A DNA stretch of 64,000 nucleotides from Rhizobium sp. RU36D (GCF_900176345.1 NZ_FWXU01000002.1:299439-363438); one strand, 5' to 3'. Positions 37,161 through 46,102 are shown, counted from the first letter of the stretch. Program-made: numbers and translations. Notes: a model not told the origin generated them from the sequence alone.

Positions 37161-38338
37161 CCGATCAGACGGGCCAATCCGCCGGCCAGGACCTGGGCGC
37201 CGAGGAGCGCCATCTGCCGCTGCCATTTTTGCGACGCCCGGTCGGGCTGAACTATGGCTTCACCGGCGACGGGACGGATTTGAACACTTGCACCGCCTCC
37301 ATAAGGCGTGGCTCGAAATCCTTTCACATCGCCTCGCTCATCCTGCCGCGCCGGACGCGCCGGGCGGCGCACGCGCTCTATGCCTTCTGCCGCCACTCCG
37401 ACGACGTGATCGACGACACCGCGCGCGGACCTGACGCCCTGGAGCGCTTGCGTCGCCGGCTGGACCTCATCTACCAGGGCACCCCCGCCGACCACGCCTG
37501 CGACCGCGCCTTTGCCCGCATCGCCCATGATCATGCCATCCCCAAGGGCTTGCCGATGGCCCTGCTCGATGGCTTTGCCATGGACATGGAAGACCGCCCC
37601 TACCGCACGATCGAGGAGGTCAAGGACTATGCTTCGGGCGTTGCCGCCACCGTCGGGTTGATGATGTCGCTGGTCATGGATCGCGGCGAGCGCTGGACGC
37701 TGGCGCGGGCCGCCGATCTCGGCCTTGCCATGCAGCTCACCAATATCGCCCGGGATGTCGGCGAGGATGCCCGCAATGGCCGCCTTTACCTGCCGCAGGA
37801 CTGGCTGTGGGAAGCCGGCATTGATGTCGAAGCCTTCCGTCGCCGGCCGCGCTTTTCGCCTGGGCTTGGCCAGGTGGTCAAGCGCCTGCTGGACGAGGCT
37901 GACCGGCATTATCGGCTCGGCCATGCCGGCATCGACAAGCTTCCCGCCGATTGCCGGCATGCCATCCGCACGGCGGCGCTGACCTATCAGGATATCGGCC
38001 GCCGCATCGCGGCCAATGGCTATGACAGCGTCTCCCGCCGCGCCAGCACCACGCTCCCACGCAAGCTTTGGCTTGTCTTGCGGGCAAAGCTGCCGGTGAA
38101 ACTGCCGGCGGACCTTGCCGCAGCGCTGCAGAATGCCGCGGCGGATGCGTCGGTGGCAAATCTCGTGGAGGCGGCGGGCGCTGCTTTTGAACGGCATACG
38201 GCGCCTTCCGCATCTCTGCCTTCCGCGTCGACGCTGGAGCGCGTGGCCTCGGTCATGCTCGATCTGCAGGCCCGCGGCCGCGAGGATCGGCTTGTCCGCC
38301 GGCAACAGCGCTGGCAGAAGGCGGCCCGCCTTGCTTGA
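37157..38338 (+). CDS. crtB: Phytoene synthase
   Basis: Squalene/phytoene synthase of 393 residues joining two geranylgeranyl diphosphates into phytoene at the membrane surface. The two aspartate-rich motifs are DDVIDD (82-87) and RDVGEDARNGR (199 onward), with LYLPQDWL following. It overlaps crtI by ATGA. The C-terminal about 80 residues extend past the catalytic core. crtE, crtC, crtD and crtF are not in the window, so the end carotenoid is unknown. Confidence 0.95.
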   Translation: MTDQTGQSAGQDLGAEERHLPLPFLRRPVGLNYGFTGDGTDLNTCTASIRRGSKSFHIASLILPRRTRRAAHALYAFCRHSDDVIDDTARGPDALERLRRRLDLIYQGTPADHACDRAFARIAHDHAIPKGLPMALLDGFAMDMEDRPYRTIEEVKDYASGVAATVGLMMSLVMDRGERWTLARAADLGLAMQLTNIARDVGEDARNGRLYLPQDWLWEAGIDVEAFRRRPRFSPGLGQVVKRLLDEADRHYRLGHAGIDKLPADCRHAIRTAALTYQDIGRRIAANGYDSVSRRASTTLPRKLWLVLRAKLPVKLPADLAAALQNAAADASVANLVEAAGAAFERHTAPSASLPSASTLERVASVMLDLQARGREDRLVRRQQRWQKAARLA

Positions 38339-38480
38339 GCACTATTTCGGATTGATCGAGGCAACCTTCGTCTTCGGCCTGGCGATTGCCTTCTATGTCT
38401 GGCAGCGGCGTGACCTCAACAGATACAAGCGGGAGGACCAGGAGCGCCGGGCCGCGGAAGAGCGGCAGAAGGGGGAGTGA
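38331..38480 (+). CDS. 49-residue membrane protein at the end of the crtIB operon
   Basis: TTG at 38331 overlaps the last codons of crtB; an AAGGCGG sequence lies upstream. The predicted protein has one hydrophobic helix (FGLIEATFVFGLAIAFYVW) followed by a charged, Lys/Arg/Glu-rich tail. Single-helix proteins of this type occur beside photosynthesis genes, but I cannot name this one. No other start codon fits. Function unknown; membrane anchoring of the carotenoid enzymes is one possibility. Confidence 0.6.
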   Translation: MLEHYFGLIEATFVFGLAIAFYVWQRRDLNRYKREDQERRAAEERQKGE

Positions 38481-38504
38481 GCGGGATGTCGCTGCAGGCT
38501 GGCC

Positions 38505-39131
38505 TCAGCCATGCTTGGCAACGATCCCGTTCAGCACCAGATCGAGATGCGCGGCAACATGGGCTGTCAGGTCAACGGTGCGGCGATTGTCGAAGATCAT
38601 CAGGTCCATCAGCAGCTTCAGCATGGGGGCCACGATGATTTCGGCATTCACGGTCGGGGATTTGCGAAATTCGCCCTTGTCGATGCCCTCATCCAGGATC
38701 TGTTGCGTGTGGCCGATCAGCGGCTCGACGAGTTCAGTGTGATGCTGGTCGATCAGTTGCGGAAAGCGCGCTCCCTCGGAAATTATGAAGCGCATCAGCT
38801 CGCGTGCCCGCCTGTCCCGGGTGATCTTGTCATAGGCGAGCAGCAGGAAGGCCCGAAGCTTTTCCGCGCTGGATCCCGTCAGTTCCCGGGATTCCGCCAA
38901 CAGGTCCTGCAGCGGCGCCGAGATATGCCCGATCATCGCCGAGAACAGATCCTCCTTCGTCGGAAAGTAGACATAGACAGTGCCCTTGGTCACGCCAATG
39001 CGATCGGCAATGTCTTCCACGCGCGCCGCGCTATAGCCGTGTGCCACGAATTCCTCGAAGGCGGCATCCAGGATCTGGATCGGCCGGAGCAGCTTCTGCT
39101 CGGCCCTGGTCAGCTTCTTCGCCTTTGCCAT
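38505..39131 (-). CDS. TetR-family repressor of the adjacent RND efflux operon
   Basis: Regulator of 208 residues. The N-terminal helix-turn-helix is ILDAAFEEFVAHGYSAARVEDIADRIG then TKGTVYVYFPTKEDLF, and the C-terminal part is a ligand-binding helical domain (AcrR/TetR_C class). It is divergent from two adaptor genes and an RND pump, with an operator-like palindrome between. It most likely represses the efflux operon and itself until a drug or metabolite binds. The ligand is unknown. Confidence 0.88.
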   Translation of the reverse strand: MAKAKKLTRAEQKLLRPIQILDAAFEEFVAHGYSAARVEDIADRIGVTKGTVYVYFPTKEDLFSAMIGHISAPLQDLLAESRELTGSSAEKLRAFLLLAYDKITRDRRARELMRFIISEGARFPQLIDQHHTELVEPLIGHTQQILDEGIDKGEFRKSPTVNAEIIVAPMLKLLMDLMIFDNRRTVDLTAHVAAHLDLVLNGIVAKHG

Positions 39132-39164
39132 TTGTATACCCTTCGCCGCGTCTTCGGCACAAAT

Positions 39165-39190
39165 TCATTGACTAACTAGTCATTCAATGA
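39165..39190. promoter_or_regulatory. TetR-type operator palindrome
   Basis: A 26-bp imperfect palindrome, 22 of 26 bases symmetric, with outer arms TCATTGA/TCAATGA and core GACTAACTAGTCA. It lies between the divergent tetR and adaptor genes, 34 bases before the adaptor start codon, where it can cover both promoters. Confidence 0.75.
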
Positions 39191-39223
39191 TAGCGCTTTG
39201 CCATCAATCTTCAAGAGGCGATC

Positions 39224-40303
39224 ATGCGACGGCCCCTATCAATCCTTCTGCTGGCGTGCTCTTGCGCCTTCCTCAGTGCCTGCGCTCCCGCCGAAGAGGT
39301 CGCCAAGAAGCCCGCGCGCTTCGTGGAAACCACTGTTGTGGCGGCTGCTCCCTGGTCGCAGACCGTCTCCAGCACGGGCGAGATCAGCGCGCGGGTCCAG
39401 TCCGAGCTGTCCTTCCGGATCAGTGGCCGCATCATCGAACGCCTCGCGGATGTCGGCGATCGGGTCGAGGCTGGCCAGGTTCTGGCGCGCATCGATTCCG
39501 AGGAGCAGCAGGCCGATCTGCAGGTGGCGCTCGCCACGCTGCAATCCGCCGAGGCGCAGAAGACCCAGGCGCAGCAGGCGCTCGACCGGCAGGATAGCCT
39601 GTTCAACACCGGTGTTTCCACCCGCGCCGCCCTCGATGAGGCTCGCGAGGCGGTGCTTCGGGCCAATGCGACGGTCGAGTCTGCGCAGGCTGCAGTCGAT
39701 ACCGCCCGCGACGCGCTGGCCCAGACCGAGCTGAAGGCCGATGCCAACGGCATCATCACCACCCGAAACGCCGAAGTCGGGCAGGTGGCACAGGCCGCCC
39801 AGCTCGTCTTCACGCTGGCGCAGGACGGCCCGCGCGACGCCGTCTTCAATGTCGACGAATCCCTGTTCATCGGTCTCGGCCGCGATCTCGAAAGCGATGT
39901 CGAGGTTCGTCCGCTATCGGGTGGCGATCCCATGAAGGCGACGGTGCGCGAGATTTCGCCCACCATCGATACCAGCACCGGCACCATCCGCGTCAAGCTC
40001 GGCATCGAGGGCGATCCCAAGGTCAGCCTCGGCAGCCCCGTCGTGGCGATTGCCCGATACAAGCCGGTCACGACGATCGAGCTTCCCTGGTCCGCCATGG
40101 CCTCCGCCGGCGGGCGTCCTGCCGTCTGGGTGGTCGATCCACAGACATCCGCGGCCAAGCTGCGCCCCGTCGAGGTGCTCGTCTATGGCAGCAGCCAGTT
40201 CTATGTCCGCTCCGGCGTCACGCCAGGCGAAATCGTCATCACCAACGGCAGCAAGTTCATCAGCGACGGCGACGTCGTGGCCTACGAGGGAGCCAAGCCA
40301 TGA
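39224..40303 (+). CDS. RND efflux periplasmic adaptor 1 (lipoprotein)
   Basis: HlyD/AcrA-family membrane-fusion protein of 359 residues. The lipobox LSAC marks a lipoprotein. A lipoyl-like half (SGRIIERLADVGDRVEAGQVLARID), an alpha-hairpin with heptad-like alanine/glutamine stretches (AEAQKTQAQQALDRQD), and beta-barrel domains follow. It links the inner-membrane pump to an outer-membrane channel. SD GAGGCG lies before the ATG. It is the first gene of the operon and overlaps the second adaptor by ATGA. Confidence 0.88.
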   Translation: MRRPLSILLLACSCAFLSACAPAEEVAKKPARFVETTVVAAAPWSQTVSSTGEISARVQSELSFRISGRIIERLADVGDRVEAGQVLARIDSEEQQADLQVALATLQSAEAQKTQAQQALDRQDSLFNTGVSTRAALDEAREAVLRANATVESAQAAVDTARDALAQTELKADANGIITTRNAEVGQVAQAAQLVFTLAQDGPRDAVFNVDESLFIGLGRDLESDVEVRPLSGGDPMKATVREISPTIDTSTGTIRVKLGIEGDPKVSLGSPVVAIARYKPVTTIELPWSAMASAGGRPAVWVVDPQTSAAKLRPVEVLVYGSSQFYVRSGVTPGEIVITNGSKFISDGDVVAYEGAKP

Positions 40304-41385
40304 AAACCGCAGCGAAGATCGCGGCCCTGCTTCTGGCCGGCACGGTTCTCACGGCCTGCCAGGAAGAAAAGAAGGAAACGGTGGCCGCCCCCCGGCCTGT
40401 GCTGTCCTTGGTGGCCAAGGCCGAGCCCTCCATCCAGCTCTCGCTTCCCGGAACGGTGGAAGCGCGCGTCAAGACCGAATTTGGCTTCCGCATCCTCGGG
40501 CGCATCGTCGCTCGCAATGTGCAGACCGGCGACCTCGTCAAGAAGGGCGACGTGCTGGCGGCCATTGATCCCCTGGCGCTGGAGCTTGCGGTCAAGAGCG
40601 CCCAGTCCGATCTCGCCAATAGCGAGGCGCAGTTCGCCAATGCCGCCACCAACGAACAGCGGCAGAAAACCCTGTTCGAGCGCCAGTCCGGCGCCAAGGC
40701 GGCGTTTGAGACGGCAGAGCTGGAGCGCAAGACCGCAGAAGCCGCCGTGGCCAAGGCAAAAGCCAATCTCGCCAAGGCCGAGGAGCAGTTGAGCTATTCC
40801 CGGCTGGTCGCCGAATTCGACGGCGTCGTCACCGCGACCTCCGCGGAAATCGGCCAGGTGGTCTCCGCCGGCCAGGCGGTGGCGACCGTCGCCCGTCCGG
40901 AAGAGCGCGATGCGGTGATCGACGTTCCCGAGGCCATCGGGGCGCAGCTCAAGGTCGGCTCGCCGTTCGAGGTCTTCCTGCAGCTCGATCCTGAAATCCG
41001 CGCCAAGGCCGTCATCCGCGAGATCGCGCCGGAGGCCGATTCCGCCACGCGCACGCTGCGCACCAAGCTTACCCTTGTCGATCCGCCGGAATCCATGCGG
41101 CTCGGCTCCGTGGTCACGGCGACCTCCAGCACCGAGAGCGTCGCGACGATCCGCCTTCCCGCCTCCGCCATCAAGACCGATGACAAGGGCCAGTCGGTCT
41201 GGATCGTCGATGCAGCGGCGAAGAAGGTTGTCTCACGCCCCGTGAAGACGGAGGGCGAGCCCACGCCCGGCAGCCAGGTCACCATCGCCAGCGGCGTCAA
41301 TCCCGGCGACCGCGTCGTCACCGCGGGCGTCAATACCCTCGAAGAAGGCCAAACCATTCGCGTCGATCAGGAGCTGACCCAGTGA
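40300..41385 (+). CDS. RND efflux periplasmic adaptor 2 (lipoprotein)
   Basis: Second HlyD/AcrA-family adaptor, 361 residues, lipobox LTAC. It has GRIVARNVQTGDLVKKGDVLAAID as the lipoyl domain and an alpha-hairpin rich in Ala/Lys/Glu. It is only partly similar to adaptor 1. Tandem adaptors before one pump recall MdtA/TriAB-type systems, where both are needed. ATGA overlap with adaptor 1; its stop overlaps the GTG start of the pump. Confidence 0.88.
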   Translation: MKTAAKIAALLLAGTVLTACQEEKKETVAAPRPVLSLVAKAEPSIQLSLPGTVEARVKTEFGFRILGRIVARNVQTGDLVKKGDVLAAIDPLALELAVKSAQSDLANSEAQFANAATNEQRQKTLFERQSGAKAAFETAELERKTAEAAVAKAKANLAKAEEQLSYSRLVAEFDGVVTATSAEIGQVVSAGQAVATVARPEERDAVIDVPEAIGAQLKVGSPFEVFLQLDPEIRAKAVIREIAPEADSATRTLRTKLTLVDPPESMRLGSVVTATSSTESVATIRLPASAIKTDDKGQSVWIVDAAAKKVVSRPVKTEGEPTPGSQVTIASGVNPGDRVVTAGVNTLEEGQTIRVDQELTQ

Positions 41386-44300
41386 AATCCTTCAACCTCT
41401 CCGACTGGGCGCTCGAACACCGTTCCCTCGTCTGGTACTTCATGCTGATCTTCGTCGTGGCGGGCACGCTGTCCTACCTCAATCTCGGACGCGAGGAAGA
41501 TCCGGCCTTCACCATCAAGACCATGATCATCAATGCGCAATGGCCGGGTGCCTCCGCCGAGGAGATGACGCGCCAGGTCACGGACCGCATCGAGAAGAAG
41601 CTTGAGGAGCTGGACGCACTGGACTTTGTCCGCAGCGAGACCAAGGCCGGCCAGACGACCATCTTCATCGAGCTTTTGGCCAATACCAAGGCCAGCCAGG
41701 TCACGGACAATTGGGTCCGCGTCCGCAACATGGTCAACGACATCAAGAACGAGTTGCCCAGCGGCGTGCTCGGCCCCTTCTTCAACGACAGTTTTGGCGA
41801 CGTCTACGGCAATATCTTCGCCTTCACCTCTGATGGATTGACCCAGCGCCAGCTCCGCGATCTCGTGGAGGACGCCCGGGCCAAGCTGTTGACAGTGCCG
41901 AATGTCGGCAAGATCGACATCATCGGCGCCCAGGACGAGGCCATCTATCTGGAGTTCTCGACCCGCAAGATCGCAGCACTCGGCATCGACCAGCAGTCGG
42001 TCATCAATACGCTGCAGGCGCAGAATGCCGTCACCCAGTCCGGCGTCGTCGAGGCGGGGGCGGAGCGCATCGCGCTGCGCGTCAGCGGCCAGTTCACCTC
42101 GGAAGAGAGCCTCAGGGCCATCAATCTCAGGATCAACGACCGCTTCTTCCCGCTCACCGATATCGCCACCATCAAGCGCGGCTATGTCGATCCGCCATCC
42201 TCGCTGTTCCGCTTCAAGGGCCAGCCGGCCATCGGCCTTGCCATCGGCATGAAGACCGGCTCCAACCTCCTGACCTTCGGCGAGCAGCTCGATGCCCAGT
42301 TGGAGCGGGTGATCTCAGACCTTCCGATCGGCGTCACCGTCGAGCGCGTCTCCGACCAGCCCAAGGTGGTCGAGGAGGCTGTCTCGGGCTTCACCAAGGC
42401 CCTGTTCGAGGCCATCGCCATCGTGCTCGCCATCAGCTTCATCAGCCTTGGCGTCCGCGCCGGCATGGTGGTGGCGATCTCCATTCCGCTGGTTCTGGCG
42501 ATCACCTTCGTCTTCATGGAATATACCGGCATCTCGCTGCAGCGCATCTCGCTCGGCGCGCTGATCATCGCGCTCGGCCTGCTCGTGGACGATGCGATGA
42601 TCGCCGTCGAAATGATGGTCTCGCGGCTGGAGGCGGGCGATACGCTGCGCAAGGCGGCGACCCATGTCTACACTTCCACCGCCTTCCCCATGCTGACCGG
42701 TACGCTGGTCACGGTCGCGGGCTTCATCCCGATCGGGCTCAACAGCAGCGCGGCTGGCGAATTCACCTTCACGCTGTTCGTCGTCATTGCCGTGTCGCTG
42801 ATCGTCTCCTGGATCGTCGCCGTGCTGTTCACTCCGCTCCTGGGCGTGGCGATGCTGCCGAAGACCATGAAGTCGCATCACGAAAGCAAGGGCCGCATGG
42901 CCAGGACCTTTGCCTGGATGCTGGGTCTTGCCATGCGCTGGCGCTGGGTCACCATAATCGCCACCGTCGCGGTCTTCGCCGTGTCGGTCGCAGGAATGGG
43001 GCTGGTGCAGCAGCAGTTCTTCCCCTCCTCCGACCGCGTCGAACTGATCGTCGACTGGGACCTGCCGCATAACAGCACGATTGCCGAGACCAACCGGCAG
43101 ATCGCCCGCTTCGAACAGGAAAAGCTGGTCGGCAACCAGGATATCGACCACTGGTCGACCTATGTCGGCGGCGGTGCTCCGCGCTTCATCCTCTCCTATG
43201 ATGTCGCAACGCCGGCAACCTGGACCGGCCAGGTGGTGATCGTGGCGAAGGACTTGGAGGCACGCGACCGCTTGCGCGCCGACCTGCAGGCCTATCTGGT
43301 GAAGACCTTCCCCGGCACGGATGCCTTCGTCAAGCTCTTGGACATCGGCCCGCCCGTCGGCAAGCCCGTGCAGTATCGCGTCAGCGGCCCCGACATCCAG
43401 AAGGTCCGGCAGCTTGCCCGTGAGTTCGGCGCCATCGTCAATGGCCACCCGCTGCTCTCCAACATGACCTTCGACTGGAACGAGCCCTCGCGCGTCGTCA
43501 AGATCGACGTGTTGCAGGACAAGGCACGACAGCTCGGCATTTCCTCGCAGGACATTGCCAACAGCCTGAGCGGCGTCGTCCAGGGCTCTACCGCGACCCA
43601 GGTCCGCGACGGCATCTACCTGATCGATGTCATCGGCCGCGCCCAGGATTCCGAACGCGGCTCGATCGAAACGCTGAAGAACCTGCAGCTGTCGGGCGCC
43701 AATGGCACCTCCGTGCCGCTGTCGGCGGTGGCCGAGTTCCGCTACGAGCTTGAGCAGCCGCTGATCGCCCGCCGCGACCGCATCCCGACGATCACCGTCA
43801 AGGCCGCCGTCATCGGCTCGACCCAGCCGGCGACCATTGTCGAAGAGCTGAAGCCGAAGGTCGAGGCATTCTCCGCCGCCCTGCCCGTGGGCTATCAGGT
43901 GGAAATCGGCGGCTCGGTGGAATCGAGCGCCGAATCCCAGGAGCCGATCATTGCGGTGGCGCCGCTGATGCTGTTTGCCATGGCGACGATCCTGATGATC
44001 CAGCTGCAGAGCTTCAGCCGCCTGTTCCTGGTCTTCGCGGTAGCACCGCTCGCCCTGATCGGCGTGGTCGCGGCCCTGCTGCTCAGCAATGCGCCCATGG
44101 GCTTCGTCGCCATCCTCGGCGTGCTGGCGCTCATCGGCATCCTCATCCGCAACTCGGTTATCCTCGTGGTGCAGATCGAGCAGTTGCGAAGTGAGGGCAT
44201 GCGGCCATGGCGGGCCGTGATCGAGGCGACCGAGCACCGCATGCGGCCGATCATGCTGACGGCGGCGGCCGCCACGCTCGCGCTCATCCCCATCTCGCGC

Positions 44301-44456
44301 GAGGTGTTCTGGGGACCGATGGCCTATGCCATGATGGGCGGCATCGTCGTCGGCACGGTCCTCACACTGCTCTTCCTGCCGGCCCTCTATGTCGCCTGGT
44401 TCCGCATCCCCCGCGAGGAGGACGACCCGGCTCCGGCCACCGAGGCCCATGCCTGA
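41382..44456 (+). CDS. RND-family efflux pump, inner membrane
   Basis: Transporter of 1024 residues with 12 predicted helices and two large periplasmic loops, of the AcrB/MexB (HAE1) superfamily. Visible motifs include LGALIIALGLLVDDAMIAVE in helix 4 with the proton-relay aspartates, EFTFTLFVV, and RRPIML-type end of TM10 (EATEHRMRPIMLTAAAAT). The GTG start at 41382 overlaps the preceding stop. No outer-membrane channel gene follows. TriC-like pumps with two adaptors export detergents and biocides; the substrate here is unknown. Confidence 0.92.
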   Translation: MKSFNLSDWALEHRSLVWYFMLIFVVAGTLSYLNLGREEDPAFTIKTMIINAQWPGASAEEMTRQVTDRIEKKLEELDALDFVRSETKAGQTTIFIELLANTKASQVTDNWVRVRNMVNDIKNELPSGVLGPFFNDSFGDVYGNIFAFTSDGLTQRQLRDLVEDARAKLLTVPNVGKIDIIGAQDEAIYLEFSTRKIAALGIDQQSVINTLQAQNAVTQSGVVEAGAERIALRVSGQFTSEESLRAINLRINDRFFPLTDIATIKRGYVDPPSSLFRFKGQPAIGLAIGMKTGSNLLTFGEQLDAQLERVISDLPIGVTVERVSDQPKVVEEAVSGFTKALFEAIAIVLAISFISLGVRAGMVVAISIPLVLAITFVFMEYTGISLQRISLGALIIALGLLVDDAMIAVEMMVSRLEAGDTLRKAATHVYTSTAFPMLTGTLVTVAGFIPIGLNSSAAGEFTFTLFVVIAVSLIVSWIVAVLFTPLLGVAMLPKTMKSHHESKGRMARTFAWMLGLAMRWRWVTIIATVAVFAVSVAGMGLVQQQFFPSSDRVELIVDWDLPHNSTIAETNRQIARFEQEKLVGNQDIDHWSTYVGGGAPRFILSYDVATPATWTGQVVIVAKDLEARDRLRADLQAYLVKTFPGTDAFVKLLDIGPPVGKPVQYRVSGPDIQKVRQLAREFGAIVNGHPLLSNMTFDWNEPSRVVKIDVLQDKARQLGISSQDIANSLSGVVQGSTATQVRDGIYLIDVIGRAQDSERGSIETLKNLQLSGANGTSVPLSAVAEFRYELEQPLIARRDRIPTITVKAAVIGSTQPATIVEELKPKVEAFSAALPVGYQVEIGGSVESSAESQEPIIAVAPLMLFAMATILMIQLQSFSRLFLVFAVAPLALIGVVAALLLSNAPMGFVAILGVLALIGILIRNSVILVVQIEQLRSEGMRPWRAVIEATEHRMRPIMLTAAAATLALIPISREVFWGPMAYAMMGGIVVGTVLTLLFLPALYVAWFRIPREEDDPAPATEAHA

Positions 44457-44464
44457 CACGACAC

Positions 44465-44490
44465 ATGCCGCGCCATTATAGGCGCGGCAT
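44465..44490 (+). terminator. Hairpin after the RND operon
   Basis: ATGCCGCGCC (44465-44474) and GGCGCGGCAT (44481-44490) form a perfect 10-bp stem with loop ATTATA, 9 bases after the pump stop codon. No long T-run follows. Confidence 0.6.
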
Positions 44491-44551
44491 CAGACCGCTG
44501 ATAAACCATCCGTTCCGCAAGATGTACGTTTCTCGTGGCCTGCAAATTTGT

Positions 44552-44698
44552 CCGTCTTCCCGGCCCCCGAGCCGGGATCCAGTGCGATCAAGTCTTTGAT
44601 CGCGAAAGACTCTTCTCACGGCGCAGACGCGCCGTGGCTGGTTTCCGGCTCAAGGCCGGAAAGACGGAATTTTAGAGTTGCACGCGGGGACAACACCT
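44552..44698. repeat. Palindromic extragenic repeat, copy 1
   Basis: About 145 bp with CCCGGC...GCCGGG, GATCAAG...CTTTGATC, GGCGCAGACGCGCC and TTCCGGC...GCCGGAA hairpins, ending near CACGCGGGGACAAC. It aligns almost end to end, in the same orientation, with the copy at 51595-51735. Confidence 0.75.
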
Positions 44699-44948
44699 CT
44701 CTCTGCACTCTGATGCCGCGCCCCCACCGGCGGCATTTTTGCCGAGGTTACAAAGACATCGGGCAGTTCTGCGCCCGCAGATGCGGAATGATCCCCCGTA
44801 GATAGATAGGGTCTCGCGGCCCAACCCGGCGCCTACCCCCACCTTCCCCATCATTCCTGACCGCCCCCAGCGGCCGTTGCCCTGTGGCAACGCGCCGAGC
44901 GCACCCAGCATGCTCCGCACCCATTGACATCATCCGCATCTCCGATTT

Positions 44949-44958
44949 AAAACGTTTG
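44949..44958. promoter_or_regulatory. LacI-type operator before the 45-57 kb cluster regulator
   Basis: AAAACGTTTG, a variant of the CAAACGTTTG palindrome found at 46103 and 56734. It lies 38 bases before the start codon of the LacI gene, suggesting autoregulation. Confidence 0.55.
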
Positions 44959-44995
44959 CACAAGCCAATTTTGCTCAGTGCTCTGGGAGGAGCTA

Positions 44996-46033
44996 TTGCG
45001 CCCGAAGAACCTCAAGGAACTCGCGTCCCATCTCGATCTGTCGATCGCCACCGTTTCGCGGGCGCTCGCCGGTCACGAGCGTATTGCCCAGGCAACGCGG
45101 GATCGTGTCGTGCAGGCGGCGCGCGATCTGGGATACGTGCCCAGCATGGCCGGCCGCATGCTGGTGTCGGGGCGCTCCGGCTTCGTCGGCATGACGCTCG
45201 CCATCCGCGGCCCCAACCTGGTCGACTCCTTCCTCGGCGAATTCGTCACCGGCCTCGGCGAGGGCCTGACCGAGCGCAACAACGACCTGATCCTCGCCAC
45301 AGTCGCGCAGGGCCAGTCGGAGCTGGACGTGCTGCGGCATCTCGTGGATTCCGGCCGTGCCGATGGCGTGGTCATCACCCGTATCGCCGAGGCAGACCAG
45401 CGGGTGGATTACCTGATCGGCCGCGGCGCGCCCTTCGTCGCCCATGGCCGGCTGCTGGATTCCACCTTGCCGTATAACTGGGTCGATACCGATGGCGCGA
45501 GCGCCTTCGCCGATGCCTTCGACATGCTTTACGACCTGGGGCACCGGCATTTCGGCCTGCTGACGATCTCCGAGCCGATGACCTTCCGGCATCTGCGCCA
45601 GGATGGGCTCGCCGGAGCGATCTCGCGGCGTGGTGATCCCTCGGTGAAGCTCGACGTGATGACGACGCCGCGCTTCGACCGCGGCGCCTGCATCCAGGCG
45701 GCCAACCGCCTTCTCCATGCCCCGGAGCGCCCGACGGCCATCCTGGGCCTCTTTGATGAGCTGGCACTGACGGTCATGGAAGAGGCCTCGCGCATGGGCC
45801 TGTCGATCCCGCGCGATCTCTCGGTCATCGGTTTTGACGATATCGCCGCCGCCGCCTATGCGCCGCCAGGCCTCACCACGTTCAACGCATCGATCCGCGA
45901 ATGCGCCCGGGAAACCGCGGCCATGCTGATCGATGCCATTGAGGATCCCGCCCGTCCGCCGCGCACCAAGCTGGTGCAGCCGGTGCTGGCGGCGCGCGCC
46001 AGCCATGGGCCGGCACCGCGCAAAAGCGCTTGA
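44996..46033 (+). CDS. LacI-family regulator of the glycoside catabolic cluster
   Basis: Regulator of 345 residues with N-terminal helix-turn-helix LKELASHLDLSIATVSRALAG, hinge, and sugar-binding domain ending DLSVIGFDDIAAAAYAPPGL. TTG 44996 is chosen as start because GGGAGGAG lies 5 bases upstream; a GTG at 44978 would put that SD inside the protein. Near-identical CAAACGTTTG palindromes precede this gene, the ABC operon and the divergent-end dehydrogenase operon, so it probably controls the whole 45-56.7 kb cluster. Confidence 0.87.
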   Translation: MRPKNLKELASHLDLSIATVSRALAGHERIAQATRDRVVQAARDLGYVPSMAGRMLVSGRSGFVGMTLAIRGPNLVDSFLGEFVTGLGEGLTERNNDLILATVAQGQSELDVLRHLVDSGRADGVVITRIAEADQRVDYLIGRGAPFVAHGRLLDSTLPYNWVDTDGASAFADAFDMLYDLGHRHFGLLTISEPMTFRHLRQDGLAGAISRRGDPSVKLDVMTTPRFDRGACIQAANRLLHAPERPTAILGLFDELALTVMEEASRMGLSIPRDLSVIGFDDIAAAAYAPPGLTTFNASIRECARETAAMLIDAIEDPARPPRTKLVQPVLAARASHGPAPRKSA

Positions 46034-46102
46034 CTGCATGCCTCCCGAAGTCGGCCACCGGTTTCGGGACGAAGACAGAGACAAACAAACAGACTGCAAT
46101 TT

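Larger units (their letters stand above)
44457..44995. other. Intergenic region between the RND operon and the LacI gene
   Basis: 539 bp without a supported gene. It contains a terminator hairpin (44465-44490), the first copy of a ~145-bp palindromic repeat (44552-44698), and a LacI-type operator (44949-44958) before the regulator start. The part 44700-44940 shows nothing I recognise. Confidence 0.5.

Noticed and set aside
42315..44459. 714-codon open frame on the minus strand
   Set aside because: Antisense of the RND pump gene; highly charged, repetitive H/D/E/R composition typical of shadow frames in GC-rich DNA.
44978..44995. GTG start for the LacI-type gene
   Set aside because: The strong SD GGGAGGAG lies downstream of it and correctly spaced for TTG 44996.
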